Origin: JAJCZB01 sp964350195
Lineage (GTDB): Bacteria > Babelota > Babeliae > Babelales > Vermiphilaceae
Assembly: GCA_964350195.1 (NCBI GenBank)
Contig: CAYGJB010000005.1
Span: 1-63,844, forward strand
Direction of reading: 5' to 3'
Length of the DNA stretch: 63,844 bases
Part shown: piece after piece, positions 53,793 through 63,462 of the stretch
How the letters are laid out: each line of letters starts with the position of its first letter
Numbering within the stretch: position 1 is the first letter of the stretch
The notes under the pieces: generated by a model
Seen by the model: the letters and a program-made list of their open reading frames with translations, nothing else
The model's database searches: none
Told to the model about the DNA's origin: nothing
Position numbers and translations under genes: made by a program

Positions 53793-56012
53793 ATGAAAAT
53801 CAACTTACCTCTACATCGTAACTCAATTATTTGGCTCACACTTGCAGGCATAAGCGTTGCCATTTCAGGATTTCTTGGCTTTCGGTATATCTCAATAAGA
53901 AATAACTTATTACATAAAGCAGAAGAGAATGCTCGCCACGAAACAGAAAAAGCGTCTCGCAAATTGAATGATTTTATTGATGTTCTTAAACCTATTGCTC
54001 AAAATCTCGCTGAAGAGATTGGATCTAAAAGTCTAACGCGCCAACAAATTGTTGAGCTCATTATAAAGAAAAAACCGATTGAAGTTTCAGGTCTTGGTGT
54101 AGCATTTCTACCAAATAAGTTTGGCCCAGAAACCAAACTGTTTGCTCCTTATTATTTTGAAGCAAATGGTAAAAACTCAATGCTGTTCTTGGAGGATATA
54201 TATGATTACACCAAAGAAAGAACAACATGGTTTCAGCGCCCTATTAAAAAAGGAGCTGACTTCATCGAGCCTTATTACGGCAAAGCAAGCAAAACTATTC
54301 TCGCTGAATATAGCGTCCCCATCTATCGTACTAGCACCCATGGCAAAAAACAGATTATAGGTATCGTATATGCAAATCAATCAGTGGAGCACCTTAATCA
54401 TATTCTTGCTACTCTCTTTTTAAATCAAACCGGCTATTGGAGCATTATAACCAAAAAAGGAAATTTTCTTGCCCATCCTCAAGAGCAACTCGTGCATAGA
54501 CAAACCTCAATCTTCGATTTGGCAAAAAAGCTAGGCAATGCATCTCTTGCAGAAGCGGGCAATAAAATTATTAAAAAAGAACGAGTATTTCTTGAATACA
54601 ATAATGAAATTACCGGCGCTCCTTCATGGCTTCTTTCTGAGCCAATTGAAGGAACCAATTGGTCGATAGTGGGTGTTTTTGACAAAAGCGAGCTTAATAT
54701 TAGTTCAGATATACTTCGACACAATCTTATTTTTCCTTCGTTGAGCTTACTTCTTTTTATAATAATGCTAACCTTTTTTATATTTTCTCTTTTTACTATC
54801 AATCACCCTGCTAAATGGTGGATTGCAAGCGGAATAATTTCTGTTGCACTTATTATGCAAGTGATATGGGTATGGTATGCCACCTTCAATTATCCAAATT
54901 TTCAAAAAGAAACTTTCTATACCGTAAAGAATAAAGCTGAACTTCACGCTTACCTAAAAAAGGAAGCCGCCCTATTCAGATATGGTAAAAAAACTAATGA
55001 AAAAGGGGCGCTTGCCGAAACAACAGAAAAAGAACCAAAACAGAATACTTTATTGGCGCAAGCTAATGAGGCGCTTATTTATGGTTATCAAGATGCTCGG
55101 TATATCCCAACAGGTATTTTTGTTAATAATATTTCATTTGTGGCATCAAACCAAATTCAAATAAGTGCATACATTTGGCAACGATTCACCGATGGTATGC
55201 ATGATACTGTTTCTCATGGTTTTCTTTTGCCACAATCAATGGATACAAAAATAACTAAAATATCCAGCATTAAAGAAGGAAACGTCGAGACTATTTTATG
55301 GGAAGTTCAAGCCAAATTGAATCAGCTTTTAACCTACAAAAGTTATCCTTTTGATGCAAAAAATTTGCGTATTCAAATTTGGCATCAATCCGGCAAAAAA
55401 AATATCATTCTTGTACCTGATTTAGACTCCTATCAACTCATTAATCCACGATCATTACCGGGTATAAACAGTGATACCTTTATTCCTGAATGGAATATTG
55501 TTGGAAGCAAATTTGGTTATAAAAAAATCAACTATAGTAGCAACTTTGGGTTTTATTCTGTTGGTCCCTTTGGCGTGTATAATTCCATTGATAAATCTGA
55601 AGTACCAGAAATGTTTTTCGAACTGCTCATTACCCGTAAGCTTATCGATACATTAGTATCTGATTTACTCCCAATCGCAGTTATAGCAGTTCTTCTATTT
55701 GTAATTTTGCTTACAAGCACAGCACAAACGCAATCTTCTGTTATTAGCTACTGTGCAAGCGTATTTGTTGCCACAGTATTTGCACAGATACGCTTTCGTT
55801 CAAAGATTCCTCAAGCACAAATCGTATACTTTGAAAGTTTCTACTTTTTGATGTACGCCATGATTCTTATGATGCTATTGATAACAATTTCTTACCAGTT
55901 TCAATTCAAAATTTCTTTTTTAAAACATCGAGACACCATAACCGCAAAGATTTTATATTGGCCCATACTATTTTCATGGCTCTCATTTATTACTCTTTGG
56001 TATTTATATTAG
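53793..56012 (+). CDS. Cache-pLGIC fusion: predicted ligand-gated ion channel with Cache sensor
   Basis: Residues 11-31 are a membrane segment and about 35-308 form an extracytoplasmic dCache-like sensor (W146, EPYY 159-162, AEYSVPIY 171-178). Two further segments (311-334, 342-364) return the chain outside. Residues about 434-615 resemble a pLGIC extracellular domain: VNNISF start, Pro-loop YPFD (518-521) and W567. Then come four membrane segments with the pLGIC pattern: ITRK before M1 with P627, M2 about 645-668, M2-M3 Pro673, M3 about 678-702, M4 about 718-739. Hand comparison with GLIC agrees through the channel. The topology places both sensor domains on one side. AAAGGAG precedes the ATG. 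Ion and ligand are unknown. Confidence 0.85.
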   Translation: MKINLPLHRNSIIWLTLAGISVAISGFLGFRYISIRNNLLHKAEENARHETEKASRKLNDFIDVLKPIAQNLAEEIGSKSLTRQQIVELIIKKKPIEVSGLGVAFLPNKFGPETKLFAPYYFEANGKNSMLFLEDIYDYTKERTTWFQRPIKKGADFIEPYYGKASKTILAEYSVPIYRTSTHGKKQIIGIVYANQSVEHLNHILATLFLNQTGYWSIITKKGNFLAHPQEQLVHRQTSIFDLAKKLGNASLAEAGNKIIKKERVFLEYNNEITGAPSWLLSEPIEGTNWSIVGVFDKSELNISSDILRHNLIFPSLSLLLFIIMLTFFIFSLFTINHPAKWWIASGIISVALIMQVIWVWYATFNYPNFQKETFYTVKNKAELHAYLKKEAALFRYGKKTNEKGALAETTEKEPKQNTLLAQANEALIYGYQDARYIPTGIFVNNISFVASNQIQISAYIWQRFTDGMHDTVSHGFLLPQSMDTKITKISSIKEGNVETILWEVQAKLNQLLTYKSYPFDAKNLRIQIWHQSGKKNIILVPDLDSYQLINPRSLPGINSDTFIPEWNIVGSKFGYKKINYSSNFGFYSVGPFGVYNSIDKSEVPEMFFELLITRKLIDTLVSDLLPIAVIAVLLFVILLTSTAQTQSSVISYCASVFVATVFAQIRFRSKIPQAQIVYFESFYFLMYAMILMMLLITISYQFQFKISFLKHRDTITAKILYWPILFSWLSFITLWYLY

Positions 56013-56025
56013 TTGATTTCTAGTC

Positions 56026-56031
56026 TATAAT
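56026..56031 (+). promoter_or_regulatory. Possible -10 box (TATAAT) upstream of the CysK/CBS gene
   Basis: A perfect TATAAT lies 32 bases before the start codon at 56064. No convincing -35 box is seen at 16-18 bases, so this is a weak call; the adjoining TAGTCTATAA recurs upstream of rpsU. Confidence 0.35.
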
Positions 56032-56063
56032 ACGCCTTTATAAATATGATTAAGGAAAATTTT

Positions 56064-57032
56064 ATGAGTTACTCATTGTTAGATGCTATTGGCAATACTC
56101 CTCTTGTTTCTATTGAAACTTCAAATAAGATATCGTTATTAGCAAAACTGGAATATTTAAATCCAGGTGGAAGCGTTAAAGATCGTTCTGCTATTTTTAT
56201 GATCGAACATGCTGAAAAAAATGGTCTTTTAAAACCAGGAGGCACACTTATTGATGCCTCATCTGGTAATCAAGGAATCGCATCTGCAATGATAGGGGCT
56301 GCTAAGGGATACAAAGTGATTATCACCGTTTCCGAAAAAGTATCCCAGGAAAAACTACAAACGCTTAAAGCGTATGGAGCTGAAGTCGTGATGTGCCCCG
56401 CAACTGACTTTATTGATGATTACAATAGCTATCATGCCACGGCAGTACGTCTTCATCAGCAAACACCCAACTCTTTCATGCCTAACCAATATTTTAATCC
56501 GCTCAATGCGCAAGCACACTACACGCTCCTTGCGCCAGAAATATGGAATCAGACTGATGGGCGGATCACTCATTTTTTTGCAGGAGCAGGAACGGGCGGC
56601 ACCATCACGGGCGTTGGCAAATATTTGAAAGAAAAAAATCCCGCAATAAAAATTATCGCTATCGATTCAGTACACTCTTTTCGTGCCACGAAAGGACATC
56701 CAAAACCATACCGAATTGAAGGAATGGGCATCGATTTTGAATCACCGGTAATCAATTATTCAGTGATTGATGAGATTTTAACCGTTAGCGATGAAGATGC
56801 TATAGCCACTTTACAAGACCTTGCCCACTCTGGCTATCTCGTAGGGCCAAGCAGCGGCGCTGTGGCTTGGGCTGCAAGCCAATATGCCAAATCAAGCATG
56901 AACAAAACCGATTGCGGAGTTATGATTTTTGGCGATTCAGGAAGAGCGTATTTGAGCAAAGGATTTTACACAACACAAGAATCAAACACTTTTTTTAGCC
57001 AGAAAGCTTTCAATGATAAAGAGCTACAATAA
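56064..57032 (+). CDS. Cysteine synthase / cystathionine beta-synthase-type PLP enzyme
   Basis: A fold type II PLP enzyme: the Schiff-base Lys is in NPGGSVKDRSAIFMI, the PLP phosphate loop in GAGTGGTITGVG, and PSSGAVAWAA near the end. The substrate loop reads SSGNQG instead of the usual TSGNTG. YFNPLNAQAHYTLLAPEIW resembles CBS more than O-acetylserine sulfhydrylases. It could make cysteine or cystathionine from activated serine. ATG 56064 with AAGGAAAATTTT upstream is preferred over 56046. Confidence 0.9.
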   Translation: MSYSLLDAIGNTPLVSIETSNKISLLAKLEYLNPGGSVKDRSAIFMIEHAEKNGLLKPGGTLIDASSGNQGIASAMIGAAKGYKVIITVSEKVSQEKLQTLKAYGAEVVMCPATDFIDDYNSYHATAVRLHQQTPNSFMPNQYFNPLNAQAHYTLLAPEIWNQTDGRITHFFAGAGTGGTITGVGKYLKEKNPAIKIIAIDSVHSFRATKGHPKPYRIEGMGIDFESPVINYSVIDEILTVSDEDAIATLQDLAHSGYLVGPSSGAVAWAASQYAKSSMNKTDCGVMIFGDSGRAYLSKGFYTTQESNTFFSQKAFNDKELQ

Positions 57033-57897
57033 ATATCTTTTTCTATTAACCACCGTTTGTATTATTTCGACAAATAGTAATGCTATGGAAGAAATCATAA
57101 ATAACGATACGCAAAAAACACCCCAAAGAAGAAAGTGGAAAGACGTTACCGCGAATGAACGATTTACTCTATGGCTGTATTCAAAAGCTAAAAATACTGA
57201 TCCTAAAAGTAACAAATTAAGTAATGAATCTTTGGCTCTACTCATGAATCATCCAGAAGCACGTAACATTTTACCTGCAATAGCGACCAAGCTTTACGAT
57301 GACACTATTGATCCCATGTTTGTTCAAACGCTTTTGTGTATCAAAAAAAAGTCAAACGTGTTGGTAACACATAGTAAAGCACCGTACATACACCAGAACA
57401 ACAAAGGTCAATTATCAATCAAATGTGATCACATCCCTCATTGCCAAAACGTTAAATCATATCCTATCCATACGGTTAAAGAATGGTATAGACATGAACA
57501 ATCTATGCACACAAGCATTTATCACATTTGGAACTGGATAAATCACTGTAGCAAAACGCAGGAACTACCCCCACCTTTACATGTTGTAGTTATGCAATCA
57601 GGCGATTTTGTTTCATCACACGAAAATAAAAGCGTGTATTCTTGGCAAATAGGACAGAAAGCACAACAAGATAAAATATTATTTAGAGAAGAGCTCACGC
57701 TTGAGGAAGTCCTCATGCTCAAGCATATGCAAGCTACCTACACGCCTCTAGATTGTGAGAAAAAATTCCTTTCTAAACCCTATGCTCAAGAAGCCATAAA
57801 ACGTAAAAAACAAGCCCAAGCAATGCCGAGTAAACTACGGCTTATTCGCAAAAATAGTACAACGCTAAATCAAACAAAGCCCTCTAGAGAGCTTTAA
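57013..57897 (+). CDS. Secreted protein with a C2H2-like zinc-finger motif
   Basis: A signal peptide (MIKSYNKYLFLLTTVCIISTNSNA) leads a 270-residue mature protein with Lys-rich tail. Residues 138-166 contain C138, C144, H161 and H166 (C-x5-C-x16-H-x4-H), a spacing near that of zinc fingers. Zinc fingers are common in eukaryotes and would be unusual in an exported bacterial protein, so host targeting is possible. Otherwise I recognise no family. It starts 20 bases inside the CysK/CBS gene. Confidence 0.6.
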   Translation: MIKSYNKYLFLLTTVCIISTNSNAMEEIINNDTQKTPQRRKWKDVTANERFTLWLYSKAKNTDPKSNKLSNESLALLMNHPEARNILPAIATKLYDDTIDPMFVQTLLCIKKKSNVLVTHSKAPYIHQNNKGQLSIKCDHIPHCQNVKSYPIHTVKEWYRHEQSMHTSIYHIWNWINHCSKTQELPPPLHVVVMQSGDFVSSHENKSVYSWQIGQKAQQDKILFREELTLEEVLMLKHMQATYTPLDCEKKFLSKPYAQEAIKRKKQAQAMPSKLRLIRKNSTTLNQTKPSREL

Positions 57898-58024
57898 TTG
57901 CATCGCTCCGAAATAATTGCTCAAGCGCATAGCCTATAACAATTTTTGCTTCCTGCTTGCATGTACAATGCTACAAAAATAATATATAATCTGTTTATCT
58001 AGCTTAACAAATCGTAGGAATAAT

Positions 58025-58294
58025 GTGTCATTAGTAGCTCTGTTTGAGACGTTTAAAATAAGTTGTGAAGTTTGGTTTAAAAATCATTGGGCATATACTC
58101 TCTGCTTTGCTATAGGTGCATGGCCGGTATCTTATATATGTAATGTAGGTCCAAAGTTTTTATGGAATAGCTATGCATATGGATGCGCTGGCATGCTCTT
58201 AGTATACTCTATAAGCATCATGACCATTGGCATCATTAAGTTCATTACATTTAAACCATCTGGGATGAGCGGCAAAATGCTCCATAAGAAATGA
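58025..58294 (+). CDS. Small two-segment membrane protein
   Basis: The frame begins at a GTG with TAGGAATAAT before it (AGGA five bases ahead). The 89-residue product has membrane segments at about 22-42 and 55-75 and a basic C-terminus (FKPSGMSGKMLHKK). No family is recognised. Confidence 0.5.
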   Translation: MSLVALFETFKISCEVWFKNHWAYTLCFAIGAWPVSYICNVGPKFLWNSYAYGCAGMLLVYSISIMTIGIIKFITFKPSGMSGKMLHKK

Positions 58295-58386
58295 AAAAAA
58301 ACACCGCCTATTAATTTTGCTTTCTTTTTTTTGAAAGATTTAATATCTTCCAAAAAAACTACCTATTATCAAATGGATCAATAAAA

Positions 58387-58845
58387 ATGCTGAACTACAG
58401 AGTAAATAGACTACCTATTATTTTTGTAGCATTATGTGCTGGGTTGTTAAGCATGAGGGTAGCTGTATCAGCTCTTGTTGAAGGTAAACTTTCACCGTGT
58501 AATGGTGCATGGAATTGCGCAATAACGCAACAAGTTTTAGGGCAAAAGCCTGATGTTGAAGCAATTTCTTATGAAGGTAGTCGCAAAGAAGCAATAATAC
58601 GATTAAAAAAAATTATTCAAAGCCTTGAGCGGTCTCAGATAACAAACGAATCGAATGAATATATCAAAGCAAAAGTTGCGAGTAGACTCTTTGGCTTTGT
58701 TGACGATGTTGAATTTTATATGCCAAAAAACGAAAAAGTGATTCACATTCGTTCTGCAGCGCAAACCGGTATGTATGATTTTGGCGTAAATAAAAATAGA
58801 ATACGCACAATAAGAGATCAATTTAATAGAGATTCTTCACCTTAG
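58387..58845 (+). CDS. DUF1499 family protein
   Basis: The exported protein (hydrophobic leader, residues 8-30) matches DUF1499: a CNGAWNCAITQQ start (CxDxPNC type), ISYEGSRKEAIIRLKKIIQSL, then the core AKVASRLFGFVDDVEFYMPKNEKVIHIRSAAQTGMYDFGVNKNRIRTIRDQF at 94-146. Function of this widespread envelope family is unknown. The start codon has a weak binding site. It precedes the M50 protease gene by 97 bases. Confidence 0.9.
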   Translation: MLNYRVNRLPIIFVALCAGLLSMRVAVSALVEGKLSPCNGAWNCAITQQVLGQKPDVEAISYEGSRKEAIIRLKKIIQSLERSQITNESNEYIKAKVASRLFGFVDDVEFYMPKNEKVIHIRSAAQTGMYDFGVNKNRIRTIRDQFNRDSSP

Positions 58846-58942
58846 ATCTTAATAGTATGAACTATTGATTATCTTTTTAAGTAAGCCCTTGTTCTTTATC
58901 CCTCCTCACCCCTAGACTCTGAAATAACATGAAAGGGCTTAT

Positions 58943-59611
58943 ATGAATAAAGTAATACGAGTTATTGTTGGCTTACTTGGCCTTAGCTTTGTGATTCTGA
59001 TTCACGAGATGGGCCATTTCATGGCATGCAAACTATTTGGAATCGCCACACCTCTCTTTTCAATCGGCTTTGGCCCTCGCCTTATCGCCTATCGTATAGG
59101 AAGCACCTTATTTCAAATCGCGCTGATACCATTTGGCGGATACGTAGCAATAAATAATGCACAGCTTACCTTGCAGCCCTATTGGATAAAAGCAGTGATT
59201 CTTCTTGCGGGCATCGCCGTTAACTTTATTTTTGCCTATCTTGTTTTCTGGATCTTTAAAAAAAGGAAGCTCAACATCAAAGAAATGATTGAGCAAGCAA
59301 CAAAAAACTCTTCTCAAGGGTTCATGGGCCCAATTGGCATTATCAATTTAGTAAGCTACAGCGCAAGCCTTGGGTTTAATCATTTTTTATTAATTTTGGG
59401 TGGACTAAGCATGAGTATTGGCATATTCAATTTATTGCCAATCCCATTTCTGGATGGTGGCCAGCTTGCAGCATATACTATCGAAGCCATTACCGGGCCA
59501 CTTTCTGAACGATCCTACAACATCACATCGTTTATATTTTTGATTTTATTTTTACTCTTTATCTTCTTTATTTCTATCGGGGATATGAAAAAATTGCGAC
59601 CAAAAGAATAA
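58943..59611 (+). CDS. M50-family site-2 protease-like, without PDZ domain
   Basis: An intramembrane zinc protease with HEMGH (residues 21-25) in the first membrane helix and LLPIPFLDGGQL, the second zinc-ligand Asp motif, near residue 175. GFMGPIGIINL precedes it. The usual periplasmic PDZ domains of RseP are absent, so the protein is 222 residues instead of about 450. It may process regulators or clear signal-peptide remnants. Good AAAGGG site before the ATG. It converges with the MBL hydrolase gene. Confidence 0.88.
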   Translation: MNKVIRVIVGLLGLSFVILIHEMGHFMACKLFGIATPLFSIGFGPRLIAYRIGSTLFQIALIPFGGYVAINNAQLTLQPYWIKAVILLAGIAVNFIFAYLVFWIFKKRKLNIKEMIEQATKNSSQGFMGPIGIINLVSYSASLGFNHFLLILGGLSMSIGIFNLLPIPFLDGGQLAAYTIEAITGPLSERSYNITSFIFLILFLLFIFFISIGDMKKLRPKE

Positions 59612-59613
59612 TC

Positions 59614-60552
59614 TTAAAAAACTGTTCTGGTTCCCGCTTTGATCAAATGCACAGTTCCTCGAGCACGCTGCTTAATCTTATCTAGATAGCGCACAGGCTC
59701 ATCAAATTGATCGTTACCAAACGGAAAGGTGCCCCAGTGCATAGGAATGAAATGGGTTGCTTGCAAATCTATAAAGGCTTGCAATGATCGGTCTGGATTC
59801 ATGTGTGTGCGAGACATCCATTCTTTTGGTTCGCATGGGCCAATAGGCAAAAGAGCAATATATGATGGTCCACATTCCTGAGCAATCTGTGTAAAATGCT
59901 CTCCATAGGCAGTGTCACCAGCAAAGTAAATTTTCTTACTTCCTGCATTGATCATCCAGCTTCCCCAAAGCGAGCGATTCTTATCAAAAACCCCTCTACC
60001 TGACCAATGCACTGCAGGTAAAAAGTTAAAGCTGCATTTTTCTTTCTCTATTGTATCCCACCAATCATGTTCGCTCACTGAAAATGTTCGCTTTAAAAAC
60101 CAATCTTTATCACCTTGAGGAACAAGTACATGCATATTCGGATTACGTTTTTTAAGAGCCTTAAGTGAAGAAGCATCCATATGATCCCAATGATTGTGAG
60201 AAATAAGTACATAATCGATTGTTGGCACCGCTTCAATATGAATACCTGGAGCAAGAATCCTTGGAAAAAAACTAGAAACCTCGCCAAACACAGGATCGGT
60301 AATAATATTAATACCATCAATCTGTATCAGAAAGCTTGCATGACCAATCCAGGTAATCGAAAGCTCTTTTGTACGAAATGGAATCTGCTGTGGGCTTAGC
60401 CATGAAGCTGAAGAAGGAACTTTGCGCCAGAATCGTGAAAAGAATGCTTTTGCAAGGGATGGAATAGTACCAAGCAAAAGAGATTCAGGTTCGTGAGATG
60501 AATCGGGATTACAAAAGCGATTACGCTTTTTTACTGAGTGCCATTTATTCAT
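59614..60552 (-). CDS. Metallo-beta-lactamase-fold hydrolase, NAPE-PLD/UlaG-like
   Basis: The protein shows ITWIGHASFLIQIDGINIITDPVF, the zinc site HNHWDH and further ligands in YFAGDTAYGEHF and FIPMHWGTF. This matches the branch that includes N-acyl-phosphatidylethanolamine phospholipase D and UlaG lactonase. No signal peptide is visible. A lipid or lactone substrate is possible; resistance function is not suggested. The gene converges with the M50 gene, only two bases apart. Confidence 0.88.
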   Translation of the reverse strand: MNKWHSVKKRNRFCNPDSSHEPESLLLGTIPSLAKAFFSRFWRKVPSSASWLSPQQIPFRTKELSITWIGHASFLIQIDGINIITDPVFGEVSSFFPRILAPGIHIEAVPTIDYVLISHNHWDHMDASSLKALKKRNPNMHVLVPQGDKDWFLKRTFSVSEHDWWDTIEKEKCSFNFLPAVHWSGRGVFDKNRSLWGSWMINAGSKKIYFAGDTAYGEHFTQIAQECGPSYIALLPIGPCEPKEWMSRTHMNPDRSLQAFIDLQATHFIPMHWGTFPFGNDQFDEPVRYLDKIKQRARGTVHLIKAGTRTVF

Positions 60553-60780
60553 GTAATTATCAATAATAATCCCCTACCCAGACAGAACGTCACGGATAGG
60601 GGAAATGGAGGTTATCATATTAAAACTTACGAATTGTCTATAAGTAAGGTAGCGAAAAAAAATTGATAAATCAATCTAAATATTAATTTAATGCACAAAA
60701 CTGCGCAACATATTATAAATAGTTTTTTTAATGCTTATCGCCTGTTTTTCAATAGAAATATTTGGTTGTATCTTCCTCGC

Positions 60781-61884
60781 TTATTTTTGCATAGATGAAA
60801 CTCTATGAAATAATCTGCTATAGGCGCTAATCATGCGAATTGCATCATATTTTTCATGCACTGTATGTTGCGCAAAAATACCCATTTTTTTACCAACCTC
60901 TTTATAGCGAATACAACACCCTATTTTTGTTGCAAGATTCTGCACGCTACCTGCTTGTGCAACATAACCATTCTGCCCGTTAACTATAATTGGATGTTGC
61001 ACAGAATGATAAGTTACCACTGGCGGAATACCAAAACTCATCGCTTCAAGCAATGCGATTGAAATTCCTTCTTTTTCTGATGACAATGTGAAACAATCAA
61101 AAAGAGGATAATAATTTTGGGCTGGCTGATCGATAATCCATCTTATATTAAAAGAAATAGCAAGCCTTTCGGCTTTTACGCGAAGAGCTTCCTCAAGAGC
61201 CCCTCCCCCAATCAAAACAAGCCGTGCCTGAGAAAACTGAGCATGAAGAATAGCAAAAGCCTCAAGCAAAAAATCATACCGTTTTATCGGATGAAAACGC
61301 CCAACAGAACCAATAACATAATGATTCGGTAATAGATTAAGTTCTTCTCGTGATTTTTTTTGCATGCGTACAGAATTATGTAAAAACTCAACATCAATGC
61401 CATTGTGAATAACTTCAACATTATTTGCTTTAGGAAATTGATTACAGAATGATTGCTTCACTTCATTAGAAACGGATATGATTACGTTTTTTTTGTATGG
61501 CACGCATCGGTCAAAAAGCATGCGCACAATACCATTTTGATCATAATTATTGTGAAGAGAGTTAATACAGGGAACCGATAGCAATCGGGCAGCTAATCGA
61601 CCAAGCCAATTTGCCGCCCACAAAACTGTATGTATACAATCAGGCTTTATCTTGCGTAGCAACTTCACCAATCGCAAAAAGCTTATAGGATCAAACCGCG
61701 AGACTATTCCCGTGACTTGCTGTACAGCGATTTCTAAAGATTCAAAGCGCTTTTTATACGGTCCATCATGCATATAAAGTATCACTTGCTCATGCCCCAT
61801 TTCTTGAAATTGAGACACGATAGTGAAAAGCACCGCTTGGGCGCCTCCCATTTCAAGCGAAGAAATTATATGCACGATTTTCAT
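60781..61884 (-). CDS. Glycosyltransferase family 4-like
   Basis: GT-B fold with GGAQAVLFTIVSQF, IHTVLWAANWLGRLAARLL, and the donor site FTLSSEKEGISIALLEAMSFGIPPVVTYHSV. It resembles the glycosyltransferase at 52566. The start ATG 61884 has AGGATTTG before it; the codon at 61887 is TTG. It is ten bases downstream of an ABC-2 exporter, as in surface polysaccharide export loci. Confidence 0.87.
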   Translation of the reverse strand: MKIVHIISSLEMGGAQAVLFTIVSQFQEMGHEQVILYMHDGPYKKRFESLEIAVQQVTGIVSRFDPISFLRLVKLLRKIKPDCIHTVLWAANWLGRLAARLLSVPCINSLHNNYDQNGIVRMLFDRCVPYKKNVIISVSNEVKQSFCNQFPKANNVEVIHNGIDVEFLHNSVRMQKKSREELNLLPNHYVIGSVGRFHPIKRYDFLLEAFAILHAQFSQARLVLIGGGALEEALRVKAERLAISFNIRWIIDQPAQNYYPLFDCFTLSSEKEGISIALLEAMSFGIPPVVTYHSVQHPIIVNGQNGYVAQAGSVQNLATKIGCCIRYKEVGKKMGIFAQHTVHEKYDAIRMISAYSRLFHRVSSMQK

Positions 61885-61894
61885 CAAATCCTAA

Positions 61895-62680
61895 TTAGAC
61901 ATAATCCAATCTCTTTTTGATTCGCTTTATCCCATGAGCGGTACAGAGTACGGTAAAAACAGCGACCATACTAGCACACATCCAAAAGTTCAGGCTGCCC
62001 TGCTGGCCAAGCACTGCGGCACGCGTTCCTTCCATAATGTACGTCATTGGATTCAATAAGCTCGCGTAGGCCAAATAAATATTAAGCTTATAGAGCACTT
62101 CATAAGAATATTGAAATGCGCCAAATGTCCAAATTGGATAAATAAAACGCATCCAAACATTTCCAATACGATCAAGGTTGGGTACTTTGCTTACCATCCA
62201 CAGCGTAAATCCTGCGAAAAAGAATGAGCTAAGCAGCAACATAATCACATATTGCGTTAGATTGATATGGCTTAGATCAAGATGCTGCCAAAAACAAAGC
62301 TTGCCAATTGGCAAAACAAATATCGATATAATCGCAGTATTAATCGTAAAGAAAAGCCCATAGCTTATAAATACCATCCACGATGGTATCGGTAGCGTAA
62401 GGTAAAATGAGGTAATGTTATCACCGTCAAAATCTCCTACCAATTTTACTACACTTGAAAATTGCTCAAATAAGCCAGCACTTGCTCCCATGCTCACAAT
62501 CATAAAAGAGCCATACGCATGCTCAAGTCCAAACGATGGCAATAGATAAATAGTTATTGCGGCCATTGATATGACCCAAATAAAAAGGTCAATGAACTTA
62601 TCATGGATCGTTTGAAAGAGAATGATGAAATCAGTTCTCAACAGAAAATACATTGTTCTTAAATATGATGATATCTGCAT
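61895..62680 (-). CDS. ABC-2 type transporter permease
   Basis: About six membrane segments with the late WMRFIYPIWTFGAFQYSYEVLYK...YASLLNPMTYIMEGTRAAVLG, the signature of ABC-2 exporters. Partner of the ATPase two bases upstream. It may export a polysaccharide or a drug; the substrate is unknown. Confidence 0.87.
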   Translation of the reverse strand: MQISSYLRTMYFLLRTDFIILFQTIHDKFIDLFIWVISMAAITIYLLPSFGLEHAYGSFMIVSMGASAGLFEQFSSVVKLVGDFDGDNITSFYLTLPIPSWMVFISYGLFFTINTAIISIFVLPIGKLCFWQHLDLSHINLTQYVIMLLLSSFFFAGFTLWMVSKVPNLDRIGNVWMRFIYPIWTFGAFQYSYEVLYKLNIYLAYASLLNPMTYIMEGTRAAVLGQQGSLNFWMCASMVAVFTVLCTAHGIKRIKKRLDYV

Positions 62681-62682
62681 AG

Positions 62683-63417
62683 TTAATCCTTTTTGTGCAT
62701 AAGCTGAAGAAACACCTTTTCAAGGTTATCTTCTTTGAACGCGCTCATCAGGTTTTGTGGCGTATCAATGATTTTAATTTCACCGCGATCAAGCACACAG
62801 ACCCGATCTGCAAGCTCTTCCGCCTCATCAAGATAATGAGTAGTTAAGAGCACTGTCGTACCTTGGCTTTTAATATGCTTAATGTAATACCATAGCTTGT
62901 GACGAATGTCCGGATCCAGCCCCACAGTTGGCTCATCTAATATCACAAGCTCAGGCTTATGCATAAGCGTACGCGCAATCATAAAGCGCTGCTTCCATCC
63001 GCCAGAGAGCTCTGTGGATTTAAAGTTAAGATACTCACTAATACCAAGCCGTTGATCCAAATCATGCAAACGATCATCAATCTCTTTTTGGGATAGCCCA
63101 AAATAGTGACCTGCAAAAACAAGATTTTCTTTAAGCGTAAGCAACGGATTAAGGTTAGGCTTTTGTGCACAATATCCTACTCGCGCACGATAAGCAGATA
63201 TATCTTTGTAAATTGATACCCCATTAAAAAGCACATCCCCTGAAGTTGGCGGATGCAATGTAGCAAGTATTGTTGATAGCGTTGTTTTACCTGCCCCATT
63301 TACCCCTAGCAGGCAAAATACTTCACCTTTATGTAGCTCAAGCGACACTCCTCTGAGCGCATGAGTATTGGTATATTGCTTTTTGAGATTCACCACTTGT
63401 AAAAGAGGATGACTCAT
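62683..63417 (-). CDS. ABC transporter ATPase, ABC-2/multidrug type
   Basis: Contains Walker A GVNGAGKTT, Q-loop GYCAQKPNLNP, signature LSGGWKQRFMIAR and Walker B LVILDEPTVGLDPDIRH, followed by the switch His in TTHYLDEAEELAD. ATG 63417 has AAAGGG upstream; the frame from 63462 lacks a site. Drives the permease at 61895. Confidence 0.93.
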   Translation of the reverse strand: MSHPLLQVVNLKKQYTNTHALRGVSLELHKGEVFCLLGVNGAGKTTLSTILATLHPPTSGDVLFNGVSIYKDISAYRARVGYCAQKPNLNPLLTLKENLVFAGHYFGLSQKEIDDRLHDLDQRLGISEYLNFKSTELSGGWKQRFMIARTLMHKPELVILDEPTVGLDPDIRHKLWYYIKHIKSQGTTVLLTTHYLDEAEELADRVCVLDRGEIKIIDTPQNLMSAFKEDNLEKVFLQLMHKKD

Positions 63418-63462
63418 AGAAGCCCTTTCATTAAGAAATGATTTAAAATAAAGAGAATACAC

